A stretch of 64,000 nt of DNA from positions 1,178,001 to 1,242,000 of the forward strand of contig CM065890.1 of the NCBI GenBank assembly GCA_033439255.1, read 5' to 3'. Within the stretch, counting starts at the first letter, position 1. Every line of letters begins with the position of its first letter. The notes below the pieces were generated by a model that saw only the letters and a list, made by a program, of their open reading frames with translations, did not search any database and had not been told where the DNA came from. Source of the stretch: Hericium rajendrae. Taxonomy: Eukaryota > Basidiomycota > Agaricomycetes > Russulales > Hericiaceae. Positions 47,180 to 58,875 of this stretch are shown in pieces. A program made the translations under genes and the position numbers.

Positions 47180-49176
47180 TCAATCCGCGTGCGACCGCGC
47201 CCGCGGCACAAACGCCCACACCAGCACCAGCATCCCCATCATCGACACCAGCCTACTCCACACATCAGCAAAAACCCTCGAACGAGTGCAAATGAAACCA
47301 CGCACAGCGGCTGCAGACTCGCAATCCCGGCCTTGCTCGCGATCGCGCCCGTCACGAACGGCAGCACCGCGCTCCCCGCCTGCCCGAAGCCCGCGATCCA
47401 GCCGATGCAGCCCGTGAGCAGCCACGCGGGCAGCACGCGCCGCGCGTGGTTCATCGCGAGCGGGTAGACGGGCCCGAGGAGCATGCCGACGAGCGCGATA
47501 GCGACGGCGCCGCCGGTGAAGGAGGGGACGAACCAGATGATGAACTCGAGCGCGATCGCGAGGAGGATGTAGATGAAGATGATGGTGCGCTCGCCGACCT
47601 GGAGTGGGGTTAGTGGTAGTGGGAGATGGGTGGGGCTGGGATGGGGCACACCTTTTTGTTGAGCCAGAGGAGGCCGGTGCGGCCGACGGTCATGCCTGGG
47701 CGGGGTGAGAGAGGCGGGGTGGGTGGGGGAACGGACGTACCCGCGAAAAAGCCTGTGGAGATGTATCCGGATGACGCGCCTCCGCCGCGGACTTGGATGA
47801 TGAACGTCACGATCCAACCTACCGCGCGCTGTATTGAGCCAGGTAAAAAAGAAATGAGTATTGCATGAGACAGACCTCCGATGGTGACCTCCGTGCCGAC
47901 GTAGATCAGGATGAAAAGCGCGAGGAGGTGGACCGCCTTCAGGCCGAAGATCTGGCGGTACTTGTTATCGTTGTTCCCGTCCTCGTTCTCAATGATCTGT
48001 CCAATTTCCTCGAAGCATTCTGCCGTTCCCCATAAGTATCCTTAACCATGCCTGCGGAGACAGTAACACTACTCGCCTTCCTGGCGCTTGAACTTGAACA
48101 CCACGGAGAGGAAAATGCTATTAGAGAGCGCGAGACCCAGGGAGACAAGGTAGTAGAACGACCAGTGGTACTGCCGGGTGAACTGCGTCCCGACGAGCGG
48201 GGCGCACAGCGCCCCCACGCCTGTGCAGAGATGTGAGCTGCACAAATTTTGATATGGAGCAGTAGTATGTACCGTATGCCGCATTGAGGAACCCCATGCG
48301 CCCCGCGGCGTCGAAGTCGCCTTTGTAGGCGGCGACATAGCCGATGGATTGTGCGCACTGCGCTGCGTCAATCACGGTCCGAATGCGGAGGTGAGTGGCT
48401 CACCTGAAATGCTAGGCCCCAACCATTGATTGCGTAGCTAATAACAAAGAGCGGGAAAGGAGGCGCAGCGGCTTGTATGGAGTACCCAACAACCAGAGAA
48501 GAAAGACCAATGACGATGGTCTGGCGGTCATAACTCAGCGCGAAGTAGCTGGAAAGCAATCTGAGTAAGTACCTTCCCGAAGCCGAGTTTGTCCGTGAAG
48601 ACCACGTTTAGGAAGGATCCGATGACGTATCCCTGGTATATTTTGCTCAGGAACAAAGATGAGCGGTGCATGGCCAGGGTGGATGCTCACAGTAGAGTTC
48701 AGCACGAATATGAGCGAGACGACGGCGAAGCCGACATTGTACACGTTTTGGATGCGCGGGAGGAGCGGGCCCGTGGAGCCGTCATTCCAGCCTGCCATGA
48801 ACATCGACCAGCACAGTGCCGCGAACTGGACGTTCGCAAGCAGCATTCGGCGGTCCTTGGGCGGAGACGTCGACGGCTGCATAACCGGGATCTCTGTCGT
48901 GGGCGCGCCGCACACGACGGACGGTACGTGTACGCGTTGCGTTTCGCCCAGCTCGAAATCTTCGGTCAGGCCATTTGCTCTGCGGACTTCAGCCATGGGT
49001 TGCGAGAGTAGCCAGATAACGCGCGTGCGGGAGGGCGGGTTTGTTAATTCGAAACGGGGGCTCTGTATCGTTGGGACGTCCTCGATGCCAGACCACTGCT
49101 GAGCTTTGCTTGGACCAAGGCGCGGAGAGCAAGTCGTTTCGTTATAAGGTGTAGTACTGGTGCTTGCTTGGGACAT
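47180..49176 (-). CDS. MFS transporter, fucose permease/BSC6-like, paralogue 2
   Basis: Start MSQASTSTTPYNETTCSPRL. A long soluble N-terminus leads to ANVQFAALCWSMFMAGWNDG with STGPLLPRIQNVYNVGFAVV; the rest parallels paralogue 1 through AFFILVYVGTEVTIGG-like and GGASSGYISTGFFAG, EFIIWFVPSFTGGAVAIALV, ARRVLPAWLLTGCIGWIAGF and a last helix LVSMMGMLVLVWAFVPRARS with HAD. Same exon layout as paralogue 1; the two differ most in the N-terminal tail, about 35 residues longer here. Same strand, separated by the transposon, the BTG gene and the SPFH relic, so the duplication is older than those insertions. Substrate unknown. Confidence 0.92.
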
Positions 49177-50418
49177 GCTTGACAGCAGGTTCAGAGAGAG
49201 CGGAGGAGACTCACGGTTACAACTTTAAGACGCGCACTTGCCAGCTGGGGGGATGAAAAAGCGCTATGGCGGAGTTCCCTGGGCTACTGCGGCGCTGAAC
49301 TAGCTGGAGCTGGATGACACCCGGTTGGTCCATGATCGCGTCTGCTGAGATACTTACGGGCGGGGAATCCTCGGGAAATTCGATGCTGAATGTTAAGCGC
49401 TCAGCGCAACCAATCCATTGCCATCACGGCGCTTAAGTACAGTCACAATCTCATCCCACCGCAAAGCAGCAGCGCGTCGCGAGGATGCCTGCGCGGGAAT
49501 AGATATGTGCGATTGTGTTGCAGATTTGCGCGGGCTTAAGAGGTAAATGCTGACCTATTTATCGGGCTGCTGAGGTGCGTCCCGCCTGACTTATGCATGC
49601 AGGCAACACTTGCATACCGTACGGCATAAATGGCAGCATGTGTGCTTCAGCTTGTGGTCGGTAGTTCTTTCTGGTCTCTTTGCTTGGGATTTCGCTCATC
49701 CGATGCGGGCATCTAGGGTGAAGCGGCGCGCGACATGGTGTGCGGGCAATGACGCCGCCGGCATTGTCGCAGCTTTTGGTACACAACAGGACTATACCTT
49801 ACCCTGATCAGCTAACAACGATGAAGCTCCCCATCGGCTACACGCTTCTCGTCGGTAATAAACTGAAGGCGAAACGTGCCGGCGCACGTTGGTGCGAAGA
49901 GGGAATCTAGGACGTCAGAGTGTTACACACCGCGTACGTAGCTGAGGGCAGACACGATGTGAGTCAATTATGATCTTTCAGAGTTGAAAAGCTAAGCTGA
50001 ATGACACGACCAGATAGCAAAAGCATTGCTTTCAGTATCAGGCCCGTACGCTTCGTTTGATCTATCAGTTTTAATTTAGCTTTCATTCGACCGTGTGTTT
50101 GTCTCGAATGTCCCTTCCAGGACGATGAGCATCCCGGCAGTACCGCAGAAGCATATCCGCAGCTATCATCTCCTCAGCGGACTCACGCCATGACTCTCCG
50201 AAGGTCGTACTCAAGCGTCAGTGGCCACTACCGGCGCTACTCGCTAAGCTATCATGGTGCACGAGTGGTGCACGGCGTAATTGGCTTTGATGGACTTAGG
50301 CAGGCTATTTACTCTTCATTAATGGAGCTCTTCCATGGGCGGTGAAGTCCTTCATACTGTAGCTTAGGTCTGACGGATTCTGCAGGTGCTATCGCGAGCC
50401 GATCCCAGGAAATCGGTT
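49177..50418. other. Upstream region of MFS paralogue 2
   Basis: 1.24 kb with no gene seen; it also holds the degraded 5' side of hydrolase copy D. Confidence 0.4.
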
Positions 50419-52072
50419 ATATCGCAGTACGCCCATCTATCCATCCTTGACCCAGAGTTCGCGGAGGCACTGGCACTTTTGCCACCTGGCCCTGACCCTA
50501 CGGAAGACGTCGCAGAGATGCAACGGCGCTTTGACGAGTTGAAGGAGATGTTGAACGAACGTGATAAGCACTTTTCCCCTGCGGTAAGCTCTTTATGCAA
50601 CACGTCTTCCGACTCACGAACAACTGTGATTCCTTAGCATCTGAACTTCGCGTCGAAGACCATAAAGTACCTGTAGACGGCGGCGAAATCACTGTGAGAT
50701 GCATGATTCCCACGCTGGAGATAGTGCTAGTCCTTTCCCTGCCCTCAACGAAGCATCGAGGCAAACAATACACACCTTCTCTTGCGCGGTCTTGGCAAGC
50801 TCCGCGAAGAGTGCCTTGCCAATGCCGAGGTTCCTGTACTCAGGCTTCACAAACAGATCCTCAAGCTGGCCTCTGAATTAGAGCTACTCCCTCGAGTTAA
50901 AGTCCATGACCTACGTAGAGGCCCGGGCGGCCTGTCCATGTGGAGAAGTTGAAAAAGTACAGGGCCATGCCTACAGGCTCGCCTGGCTCCGACACCGGGC
51001 CGGCGAAGGATTACCATGCTGGAGGTACATTTGATTTGGCGTTGATCTCGGTCATGCAAGCTAATGTCTTACAAGGCTTCGTTATCGGCGGCCTGAGCAC
51101 GGACAGCCTATGGCTGCAGCAGATCTGCATTGAGCAACAGGTCTCTGTTGTCGACATCGACTACCGGTACGTGCATCGGTGCTGTTACGGATCGATTACA
51201 TGCCTTATAATGTCCTTACCACAGGCTCGCGCCAGAATTTTCTTGGCCGATCCAGCATGAAGACTCATACACGGCCCTAAAATGGGTGCGTCATATTCTG
51301 GCTTGCGATTTTGCTCGCTAATGGTAATTGCTATGGTAAGGTTGTAAAGAACACCGTCATCCTTCGCGCAGACCTATCGAAAGGGTTCATTATTGGAGGA
51401 ACGTCCGCCGGGGGCAACATCTCAGCGTCTTTAGCATTGCGTGCTCGCGACGACCCGTTCTTCCAAGGACGGCCCTTGACCGGACAACTTTTGCAAATCC
51501 CCCCGACCGTCTCGCCGTTCCACGTCCTGGACAAGTGAGTTCATCTCCATTCCTTCTGCGTGGACATCTCAACGTTTGATGTCTATGGCCGGTAGGTTCG
51601 AAGCAGACTTAATCTCCACGGACATTCCCTTGGATATTCCGGGCTTCACGGACAAGCAGGCAGCTTTAAAATTCTGGGGTATGTTGGCGCTTTTTCATAC
51701 CACTGGCTAAACAGCTTTGACAAATCTTCGCGGAGTGGTGGAAGCCAGACCACAGCGACACCAACACCTGGGTCCTGCTCCATCCCAACCATGGGCGTCT
51801 CGCCGGCTGTTATACAAGTCTGCGGTGCGGATCCTTTGCGTGACGAGGAACTGCTATATGAAAAGCTGCTCAGGGAGACAGGAGTCCGGACGAAGCTCCA
51901 CGTGTGCGTAGTCTGTATGTTCTGACGTCGAATGCTTCGATTGATGAATGCTTTCGGTTATCCTGGAGTCCCATATGGGTTCCATATGGTATTTTCAAAA
52001 ATTAGAGTAGGAAGACAGTACCACCAGGACTGCAAGGATGGGCTTCGTTGGCTATTGAGCGGTGCGGAATAG
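50419..52072 (+). pseudogene. Alpha/beta hydrolase-3 copy D, decayed
   Basis: Clear fourth paralogue: ISQYAHLSILDPEFAEALAL, ELRVEDHKVPVDGGEITVRC, QQICIEQQVSVVDIDYRLAP, KGFIIGGTSAGGNISASLAL, IQVCGADPLRDEELLYEKLL and a DGLRWLLSGAE end. It is not functional: the start codon position reads ATA (Ile); a ~300-bp foreign piece (50709-51008) replaces the segment before the HGG motif, which itself reads YHAGG; the donor after HGG is GTACAT where copy C has GTGCGT; and the catalytic His is Tyr (GVPYGF). The nucleophile Ser and the Asp remain. Other exons are well kept, so inactivation is fairly recent. Confidence 0.88.
50709..51008 (-). pseudogene. Antisense GNAT (diamine-type) acetyltransferase gene fragment
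   Basis: On the minus strand the insert reads [20 protein letters not shown] with TGRPGLY, then an intron (GTAGGT ... CAG), then LEDLFVKPEYRNLGIGKALF with AELAKTAQEK, then a second intron start [29 protein letters not shown] and RNLGIGKALF are the acetyl-CoA-binding core of the SSAT/thialysine acetyltransferase family. It keeps its introns, so it was copied as DNA, not through mRNA. The parent gene is not in this window. Edges are judged by loss of similarity to hydrolase copies A-C. Confidence 0.85.
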
Positions 52073-54151
52073 TCGGATGTTAGCTTGGAGTACTTAGAAT
52101 TAAATCGTCTATGGCGAACTCTAGACGTACACGTACCATCTTTCCAAATTGTTGCATGGAATCACTCACACATTATTTTATTGCTACGTTCGGGCCCTAG
52201 TATACGCTCACCTCGTCGTTCGTCCCCCAAAGCTATCCATTAAAACAAGAAAGCGCGGCCTCGGGAACTGTGCTCAATGCGCGCCTTAAACTAACCTTAA
52301 CCCTATTTCCTTCACCTCAACTCGCCCTGACCGTCTGTCTTTTCCCTACCACGACGATGAACATCGATCACGACTCATAAATGCACTCTACACCCTGTCA
52401 TGCGTGCTGGACATTTCTGCTGTCGAACCTGACCTCTTCGTATGTTGATCATTGATTATGAAACGTTCTAATCCTCTCCCAGCGTCTTGTTTTCAGCCAG
52501 GAGATCGCACAGCTCGCCTACTAGACGACTCACGACTCATGCATAGCCCTCTGCCTGACGTAGCAACACACCCATCGATGAGTGTCGAATTCATGGACAG
52601 TACCCGTCTTTCCGACTTACCGGACATCGATAGCATTCCGGACAAGGGCGCGCTCGTCAATGGGGTGCTGTGCCGGGACGCAACTTGCCGCTTGGGATCT
52701 GGCACTTGGCAAGGCGCGGCGGCATCTTCGACGACTGCTTACTGCCACTTCGTCCCGCGTCGAACGTAGGCATGAAATTGTGCAACTATACTTCAGCGAT
52801 TCTACGGCAAGCGGAACAATGTGTCGGTTTTGGGAGAGTGTGTGCCTGGGGTGGTGTAAGTGTCTCTCTCTTGTTGTGATTGGGAGGCTGTGTGCTAATA
52901 AGCTACGGTCCTGGTAGTTATTGGGCGCGAGACGCTCTGAATCACGTTTGCCTCCATTTTGGTTATCGAAAGCCGAGTAACAGACCCCGTCTTAGCCAAA
53001 TGCTCTAGTTCAACGGACAGGTAAGTGCTATGCTTTTGTATCGCCTCTTGCTCAAATGAGGCACCTATGAGCTGTCCGTACCGCTTTGATCGCTATCTCA
53101 CGTCCTGAAACAAAGTCTTTAACATCTGATTCTCAACGGATCAAGCTCAGCATATAGTTTGAAGGCCTCAAAGCTTGACGATGCAAAAGAGTCCGGCAGA
53201 TCTAGCTTTGTCTGTCTGCCAATTCCTTCTGAGCTGCTGTTCTGTTGTACCTATCCCACAGCATCGTTGTTGTCGCGAAACCCACGGTCGTAAATCACCT
53301 GCGTGGTAGACTGGTCCACGATCTTATTATTCAGGATCTGTATTCAGATCTTTTATACTTCGCTCGGTTTGTGCTTCCACAAACAATTGCATGAGATGCT
53401 TGTTACTGCCTCGTCTGCAATGTTCTAGTTTCCAGATCGATGCCCAGAAGTGTCTTGAATTTGTTTCTTGACTTCATGCTTCTTGGACAAGTTTCTCTCA
53501 ACACCGGCAGGGTTCGGCAGCAACTCGTCGTCTGCTCCCAGCATCTACGTGGGCACAGGTCAGGGGATGTGCATTGTGTCAGAATGCCGCCAAGTAGCCG
53601 CTCTATGCAGTACTGGAATTCCTGCCTTTCAATGGGCGCCTTCATCAGCGTTTCGCCGTGCAACCTCGCTCGGCTCACGTCACCGGCTGACTTCATCCAG
53701 TCTATAGTCATCTGATGCTCCAATATCGGCGATGGCGACTAGCCTGGCCATGTGTCTCCTGTGCGTGTTATCTAGATCCTCACGGTTACCGTCACTCGAT
53801 GATGATTACTTGTGCAGCAGAGCTTCTCTTCGAGCCAAAGCACCCTGACAACGCATACTCACAATAGAGCTTATTTCGGAACATCGCAGGCTGACCATAC
53901 ATGGCACTTGAGAGAACGATGGACGCGGTGCATCCACACGGTACAACCCACGCCACAGGTCACAAGAGGCCACAGCCCCCGTATACTGGCGGATGGGCGC
54001 CCAGGAACAATAATGAAGGGAACGTCTCGTCGTGGGCAGGCAGTGTATCTATACGCGTCACAAGCTAGCTATATAAAGCCGTCCATCAGCAGGTTTACCC
54101 CGCATCATATCACGTCCCGATCCCTTTCATAACAACTCCGTTCTACGCAAC
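52073..54151. other. Intergenic region, possible degraded sequence
   Basis: 2.08 kb between hydrolase copy D and the SPFH gene. Short ORFs (e.g. 52452..52769 plus, 53403..53723 minus) show no recognisable motif and no consistent splice chain. The last part holds the SPFH promoter. Confidence 0.35.
54070..54077 (+). promoter_or_regulatory. TATA box of the SPFH gene
   Basis: TATATAAA, 75-82 bp upstream of the ATG at 54152. Confidence 0.55.
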
Positions 54152-56639
54152 ATGGCTTCTTCCAGCGAATTCGGCGATGGGACGACTGTTGCGGACGGAC
54201 CTACCAATGCTCTGGCGGGCCTTCTCGCCAGCTCGGCCAAATCGACGAGTTACGAGTCGCGCCTGCCTCACGGCAAGAATAAAGCAGCAAACATTCAGCT
54301 TACGAAGACCGTGGACTATTTCGCGGAGGATCGTCAGTTCTTCGTGCCCATAGGAAAGGACAGTCTCAGCGTCGCGCTCCAGAAGCTCGACGCGCAACTC
54401 CGCAAGGTACGTGACTTGGATCTCTCTATAAATTTCGTTTGTTGATCGCGGTCATTCTATAGTCTGGCCGCGGAAAGATCCTCTCGGACAAGGTGATTAC
54501 CGAGCGTCTTGTGTTCTGTATCGATCGACTGACAAACATCCTGGCAGAAACCGACAGACTGGATTGGGAAGGAAGTCACTCCTGGGCGTATTGGACTTAT
54601 AAACCACGGTGGTCTGCCGAAGATCTTGATCGAACCAGGACGGTATCCAGGGTTCCCACTGAGGAATTGGTGGGCTCGAAAGTGGTGTGGAACACAAGGC
54701 CGTCCGTGAAGTTCTCATTTCGTTTTTTAAACTTATGCTGACTTTCTACTCCATTCCCTAGTCTCAAGCACTGCTCTTGAATTCCAAGGTCTAACAGTCG
54801 TGCAAGTTTCCCAGAACCAGGTTAGATAATCTCTCGTACTCGTCAACCCGTCTTCTCAATGTCGTTACTCCAAAGGCTGCCGTGATCTCAGATCCTCAGG
54901 TAAACATCAGCTGCGTCTCTCGGTGAGAGTGACATCGGCTCATACCCTGTTTCAGAATCGAATTTTCGTCATCAAGAACTCTGGCTTTGTGGCTTATGGA
55001 ATTGAAGGCAGCTACGATGTGCTTGCCATAGTCGACCAAACCCACCTGCCGCAGTCAATGAAGGACTCGGTTACCGGTGCAGTACTTGGCTCGGTCTTCG
55101 AGGTGAAGGCGACAAGTGCTGTTGGGGTGCGCAAGGCGCAGGAATATGTCGTTGCCACGTTGTATGTTCTTTCTCGTTTTCTATACCTCACCAAGTAATC
55201 AGACTGATGTCTTCCTATCACGCAGTTTGAACATACCTGCGAACAACTGCGCCATCCTGCAGAAAGGCGATGATCTTGAATTGCTTCCTGCGGGGCAGCA
55301 CTACATTACTGAGCCAAATGTGACCGTCCGCGGACTGTATACCCTCGGAGAGAACCAGCTCGAAATGCCGACGAAAGACATGTAGGAGCAATTTTGAGTT
55401 TCATTGAAGGGTAAAACTGACTCTGCTGCAAGTTTCACACGGGACCAGGTCCCTGTGAGCTTGACGATTTACATGAAATGGCAGCTCATGGAGCCTTTGA
55501 AGGTAATAGACTCACGAATTTCAGTAGTCCAAAGGCGACGCTAATTTCGTGATATTCAGCTGGCGACGCATGGATACTCAACACCGTACGATGCTCTGAG
55601 GTTCGCGTTTGTATAACCTTCGTGTAGCCTTCGACTGACCTTTGGACAGGGATAAGGCTCAGTCGATTTTGACCCAAATCGTGGCACACCGTAAGCCACC
55701 GCTGCGACACTTCCATCCGCAATGAGCTGGCTGAAAGATATACAGTTGACTACAGTTCTATGGTCAAGCAGCGCTCAATCGGCCCCGACAACATAAGCGA
55801 TGGTACGGACAGTGGCTCAACTGCCTTTCTGGACACCTTGAGGACCAACGCGATGGACGAGCTACATATCGCAGCTTTGGAATATGGAATTGTCTTGAAG
55901 GATCTCGGTGCGGCGATCCCATACTGAATTCCTGTTTATGTCTCATTATTTCGTCTAATATCTTAGCTGTTATCGATCGGCAGTTCAAGGGTAAGACATG
56001 TTTGGTAGCGGTCGATGATGTCCTTGAACTGAAATGCCGGACCTGCAGGTGACATTGCTACGACAATGGACAAGCTCACAACACGAGCACTCCAAGCTCA
56101 AGTGGAAGCTGCAGTGAGTTCGTCCCTGCCAGCGTAGATGGCGTTTACTGAGGCATCTGTCATGCAAGAACGTCGATCGAGAGAACAGTAATAAGGTCAA
56201 GCAACAAGAGGGAGCCCTTTCCGTGGCTCGTATCCAAGCCCAATCCCTGAACGTACGGCATTCTGTTCCGTCATTTCTTATCGCTGACGTGTATATTCCT
56301 TTTTTCCCTGTCCAGACCAAGGCAGATGCGGAGGCATATTCAGTCGTCGCCGCTGCCAAGGCAGCAGCGCAGAGGACTCAGATAGCAGCTGAGGCGGAAG
56401 CTGCGGCCACCCGCATTCGGGCTGAAGCTGAAGCCGAAGCCATCCGGGTCAAGGCCCGCGCGGACACCGATGTGACCGATAACTTCGCCCGTGAGATGCA
56501 GATGCGACGCATCGAAGTCGAGCGTGTCGGCGCGTACGGCAACAAGACTGTGTTTGTTCCGACAGAAGGTATGCATGCAGCTGCTCCGATGTGGGCTGGG
56601 ATGGCTGCGGGCTTGGGCGCCGACGTGCATAAGTCGTAA
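54152..56639 (+). CDS. SPFH/Band-7 domain protein (stomatin/flotillin-like)
   Basis: Start MASSSEFGDGTTVADGPTNA. N-terminal region: AGLLASSAKSTSYESRLPHG, QLTKTVDYFAEDRQFFVPIG, VALQKLDAQLRKSGRGKILS; a short intron after ITERL leads to KPTDWIGKEVTPGRIGLINH, then GGLPKILIEPGRYPGFPLRN. SPFH domain: AAVISDPQNRIFVIKNSGFV, AYGIEGSYDVLAIVDQTHLP, LNIPANNCAILQKGDDLELL, PAGQHYITEPNVTVRGLYTL, FTRDQVPVSLTIYMKWQLME. The tail is an Ala/Glu-rich coiled coil with EAEAAATRIRAEAEAEAIRV and ends GMAAGLGADVHKS. SPFH proteins oligomerise on membranes as scaffolds. No transmembrane helix or signal peptide seen. A partial dead copy of its tail lies at 46966-47130. Some junctions in the middle (55380-56250) are approximate. 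Confidence 0.88.
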
Positions 56640-57317
56640 AGTAAGTTGGATCCTGTCGCACCATGCAAATTTCAGGTTTCTATAGCCGATATCATAATCA
56701 TTTCTTGACGCTCTTCTATTGGACTTACCAGTAACGATACCTTCCTTCTTAGCGATACCCAGAGCATTGCAAATGTAGGACACTTATCAGCCATTCCTTA
56801 TCATACGTACTGTAACAATACTCCTTGCTATTCAATTTACCCGTTCAATGCCGTACAACCGTTTCGAAATTTCCGATGCCACACCAACACCGCAGATGCA
56901 AGCATTAACCCTGCAGGAACATATCTGTGGAATAGCTGGGCTATCCAGAAGTAGCTAGCTGCTTTATTTTCAGAGAGCGACTTGGAGACCTCACCTTTGC
57001 CTCACCTCTTATATCGTCAACTTGTTATTTGGTCAATCGACAGGAGCCTTATGGTCTGCCGTAACGGAACGTTGGTTCTGCCAGTGGCCACGTTGGCGCC
57101 ATGAGGCTTGATATCTTCAGTCTGGCTATGAGGATCACCTTTCGTTATGATGGGTCAAGAATCACGAACGCAGACAGTCGAGCATGAAAAACACATTTAT
57201 CGGACAATAAAGGGAGCCATAGGTCAAATGTAATATCTAAGACAAATGATTCGGGCATATAACGGCGAAGGAAGCGCCTCTTCGCCGGAAGAGATTAGGA
57301 TCAGGACATTCTTACCA
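56640..57317. other. Convergent intergenic region, nothing seen
   Basis: 678 bp between the SPFH and agmatinase stops. Confidence 0.4.
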
Positions 57318-58875
57318 CTAATTTGCAATCTTGCCGAGAGGGGTCTTCGCCATGACGCTCAAGACTTCGTAGAGAACCTTTGTGGCGTTTGTGTCAGAAC
57401 AGATCTCCCCGTCCCACAAGAGATGAAAACTCACATCCGCAGCGGCCATGGTGGTTAGTTCGGCATTGGTGTCGTACGCGGGTGCCACCTCGACGATGTC
57501 AGCGGAAACGATGTACAGACCGTCCAGACCTCTCAGGATCGTGCGCAGCTCACGTGTTGACCAGCCCCCCGTTTCAGGGGTGCCTGTTGCCGGAGCGAAC
57601 GCAGGATCGATGGAATCAATCTGGAGTGAGAGGTGGGTCAGCGAGTGACACACAGTGACAACAGGCAATTGAGCCTACATCAATGGACAGATACACCGGA
57701 CGGTCACCGACAGTCTCTCTTATCTTCTTAATGATGCCAATCGTCCCTGCGAGATGAAAGGCTAAGTGTCATCGCGGGCCTGGCACGTCGGAAACAGCAT
57801 ACCGATCGTGTCAATCTCCCGGGCCTCGATGCGCTGGAAGCCAGATTCGTCGTCGTTGACATAGTCAGCAGGGCCGGAGAGTGTCGTCCGGATGGCACCA
57901 TGCTATGAAAAGGATGTCACTAGGATCATGCAGCTCGAGAGGGGAAAAAGGTACGACGACGAGCAGGGAACTGGATACTTGCAATTGAACTCCCGTTCTT
58001 GATTAGTCCTTCCTGGCTGGCCCAATAAAAGTACGTGCCGTGATTGATAGCTGCTTGGGAAGATGGTGCTCCGCCGAAAACAGACGGCTTCCATGTGTCG
58101 AGATGAGAATCGAAGTGTATGACCGAAATGGGCCCATATGCTGAGTGTATGGAGCGCAGCAGAGGCAGGACGATCGTGTGGTCCCCACCCAAGGTGATGA
58201 CGCGAGGGTGGTGCTTGCCATCGATGGAGATAGGCTGAAGAGGCTTGCCAGTTACCGAATCGTTTCCGAGAGGCGAGTAGGTGGGTCGCTGAAGCAACTC
58301 TTTGTGCCCGTTCTCGATCTGCTGAATGGCGAACTTGTTGTCATACGGAGTCACAGGAATGTCACCACAGTCCACAATCTTCAGACCGGACAAGAACGGG
58401 TTCACGTCCAGAGGGACGTTGTAGCCACCATAGAGCGTAAGCCGACGAGATCCGGCACGAATCCCAGACGGGCCAAAACGTGCACCAGGCCTGTAAGAAG
58501 TTCCGGTGTCCTATGCTTCGTGAGCGCTTGTACATGCACTGTAACAGAATTACTCACGAAGGGAGCTCCAATGAAGGCTATGTCGAAAGGCGTAGTCTTG
58601 TCCTTCGTCAAGCACTGGACCCACGGGAGCTTCGCAAAGGTGGTAATGCCAGAGAAGATCGAGTCGGCCGTCACTGGTAGGCGCGGTGTATCAGCTGGCT
58701 GCCGACGAGCTCGGGTGATATACTTACCTTCGTTATCACCAAGGTAAAGAGCCTGGTATGGGAATCGAACGTAGTCCAACGGGACTTGGTCGTCGTGAGC
58801 GTGTCCATCATGTCCAAGGCATACGGTGGGCAGGAATAACAGGAGCGAGGAGACAATAGGGAACGTGCGATACAT
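57318..58875 (-). CDS. Secreted agmatinase-type ureohydrolase
   Basis: Start MYRTFPIVSSLLLFLPTVCL then GHDGHAHDDQVP: a clear signal peptide and a His-rich start of the mature protein. Core: SIFSGITTFAKLPWVQCLTK, FDIAFIGAPFDTGTSYRPGA, RFGPSGIRAGSRR, and the metal site HPRVITLGGDHTIVLPLLRS, VIHFDSHLDTWKP and SIDIDSIDPAFAPATGTPET with GGWSTREL. The GGDH, DxHxD and DxDxxDP blocks supply all Mn ligands of the arginase/agmatinase fold. TGTPETGG is more agmatinase/guanidinobutyrase-like than arginase-like. Ends VLYEVLSVMAKTPLGKIAN. Presence of a signal peptide implies an extracellular or vacuolar guanidine hydrolase, common among Agaricomycetes. Seven or so introns. Confidence 0.92.

Noticed and set aside
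50386-50418. GTG-initiated start for hydrolase copy D
   Set aside because: Nuclear fungal genes rarely initiate at GTG; homologous ATG has become ATA, so the start is taken as lost.
52292-52307. Telomere-like TAACCTTAACCCTA phrase
   Set aside because: Barely two imperfect units; too short to be an interstitial telomere.
53403-53723. Minus-strand 106-codon frame
   Set aside because: No recognised family, no supporting splice chain; both strands are equally open.
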